Shown: piece after piece, positions 63,641 to 64,000 of the stretch
How the letters are laid out: every line of letters begins with the position of its first letter
Position numbering within the stretch: position 1 is the stretch's first letter
DNA from: Ceratotherium simum simum
Lineage: Eukaryota; Chordata; Mammalia; Perissodactyla; Rhinocerotidae
Length of the DNA stretch: 64,000 bases
Reading direction: 5' to 3'
NCBI RefSeq assembly: GCF_000283155.1
Contig: NW_004454225.1
Location: 3,427,451 to 3,491,450, forward strand
Position numbers and translations under genes: made by a program
The notes under the pieces: model-generated
The model's input: the letters and a program-made list of their open reading frames with translations, nothing else
The model's database searches: none
Told to the model about the DNA's origin: nothing

Positions 63641-64000
63641 AAAAGTTCAGAGGGTGGACTCCCTTTGGTCCCAGGGTGCATGAGCTCAGGGGATGCGGTG
63701 CCCTGACTGCCAGGCAGCTCTTGCACCTGCCACTAGAGCCAGGGGCAAAGTCAGTTTACAGATCACGTGGTCTGAGGGGGTTGGGGGGGTAGGTAGCGGC
63801 TGTTACCTAAAGGAAGGGAAGGGATCCTGGGTGAAAAATGAGAGGGATTGAGGACACTGTTTTATAGAGGAGGCAATGAGCTCAGAGAGAAGTGACCCCC
63901 CCCGTGGTCACCCAGGGGGTTACTGCCACTCTGGGTTTGGGTCTGAGTTGGGGCCCTGAGTCTGGGCTGCCAGGGCAGGGAGGATGTGGCAGAGGTAGGT

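Larger units (their letters stand above)
61956..64000. other. Downstream flank of SMIM45
   Basis: No coding exon recognised. It holds a small tandem repeat of a GAGAGGGTAGAGCA unit (about 62,070-62,102), the MER20-like remnant, an unassigned interspersed repeat at about 62,310-62,690 (with GTCACATGGCTACTCCTAGC), and the last ERE. Confidence 0.55.

Overview
This is a piece of a mammalian nuclear genome. The sequence looks perissodactyl and probably horse-like: at least ten tRNA-derived SINEs of the equine/perissodactyl ERE type (heads reading GGCCGGCCC, internal GTTAGCTCAGGGC, A-rich tails) are inserted, most with clean target-site duplications. The genes are sparse and split by introns, and the order SREBF2 > < SHISA8 < TNFRSF13C < CENPM, SMIM45 > matches what I know of human 22q13.2. 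Species assignment is inference; gene assignments rest on reading spliced exons directly.

Layout. 1-13,385 (+): the last seven coding exons (taken as exons 13-19), stop codon and 3' UTR of SREBF2, encoding about the last 349 residues of SREBP-2, with MIR33A in the intron before the penultimate coding pair. 15,785-~22,000 (-): SHISA8; three exons covering the cytoplasmic half and the C-terminal EVTV tail are readable, but the signal-peptide/cysteine-rich/membrane exon falls in a 661-base assembly gap (20,888-21,548) inside a CpG island. ~27,400-32,051 (-): TNFRSF13C (BAFF receptor), all three coding exons intact, 183 residues, with a long presumed 3' UTR that contains a MIR378I-like sequence. 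~41,110-53,739 (-): CENPM, all six coding exons intact, 180 residues, promoter in a small CpG island. ~57,700-61,955 (+): SMIM45, a 68-residue single-pass microprotein in one coding exon, with a candidate promoter carrying a perfect RFX X-box.

Between genes the DNA is repeats: EREs, old MIR and L2 fragments, an L1 3' end, a MER20-like DNA transposon, simple repeats and a 529-bp solo LTR of an endogenous retrovirus (35,396-35,924) with intact TG...CA ends and a 4-bp duplication. An additional CpG island at 25.5-26.5 kb has no gene that I can attach to it.

The genes are not an operon and do not form one pathway: SREBF2 with MIR33A is a real functional unit (sterol synthesis versus cholesterol efflux); TNFRSF13C is B-cell survival; CENPM is kinetochore assembly; SHISA8 and SMIM45 are membrane proteins, SHISA8 of a synaptic family. 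I saw no wholly novel system; the observations most worth follow-up are regulatory (the X-box, the CHR element, the orphan CpG island, two microRNA loci, an inverted SINE pair) and structural (solo LTR, missing SHISA8 exon).
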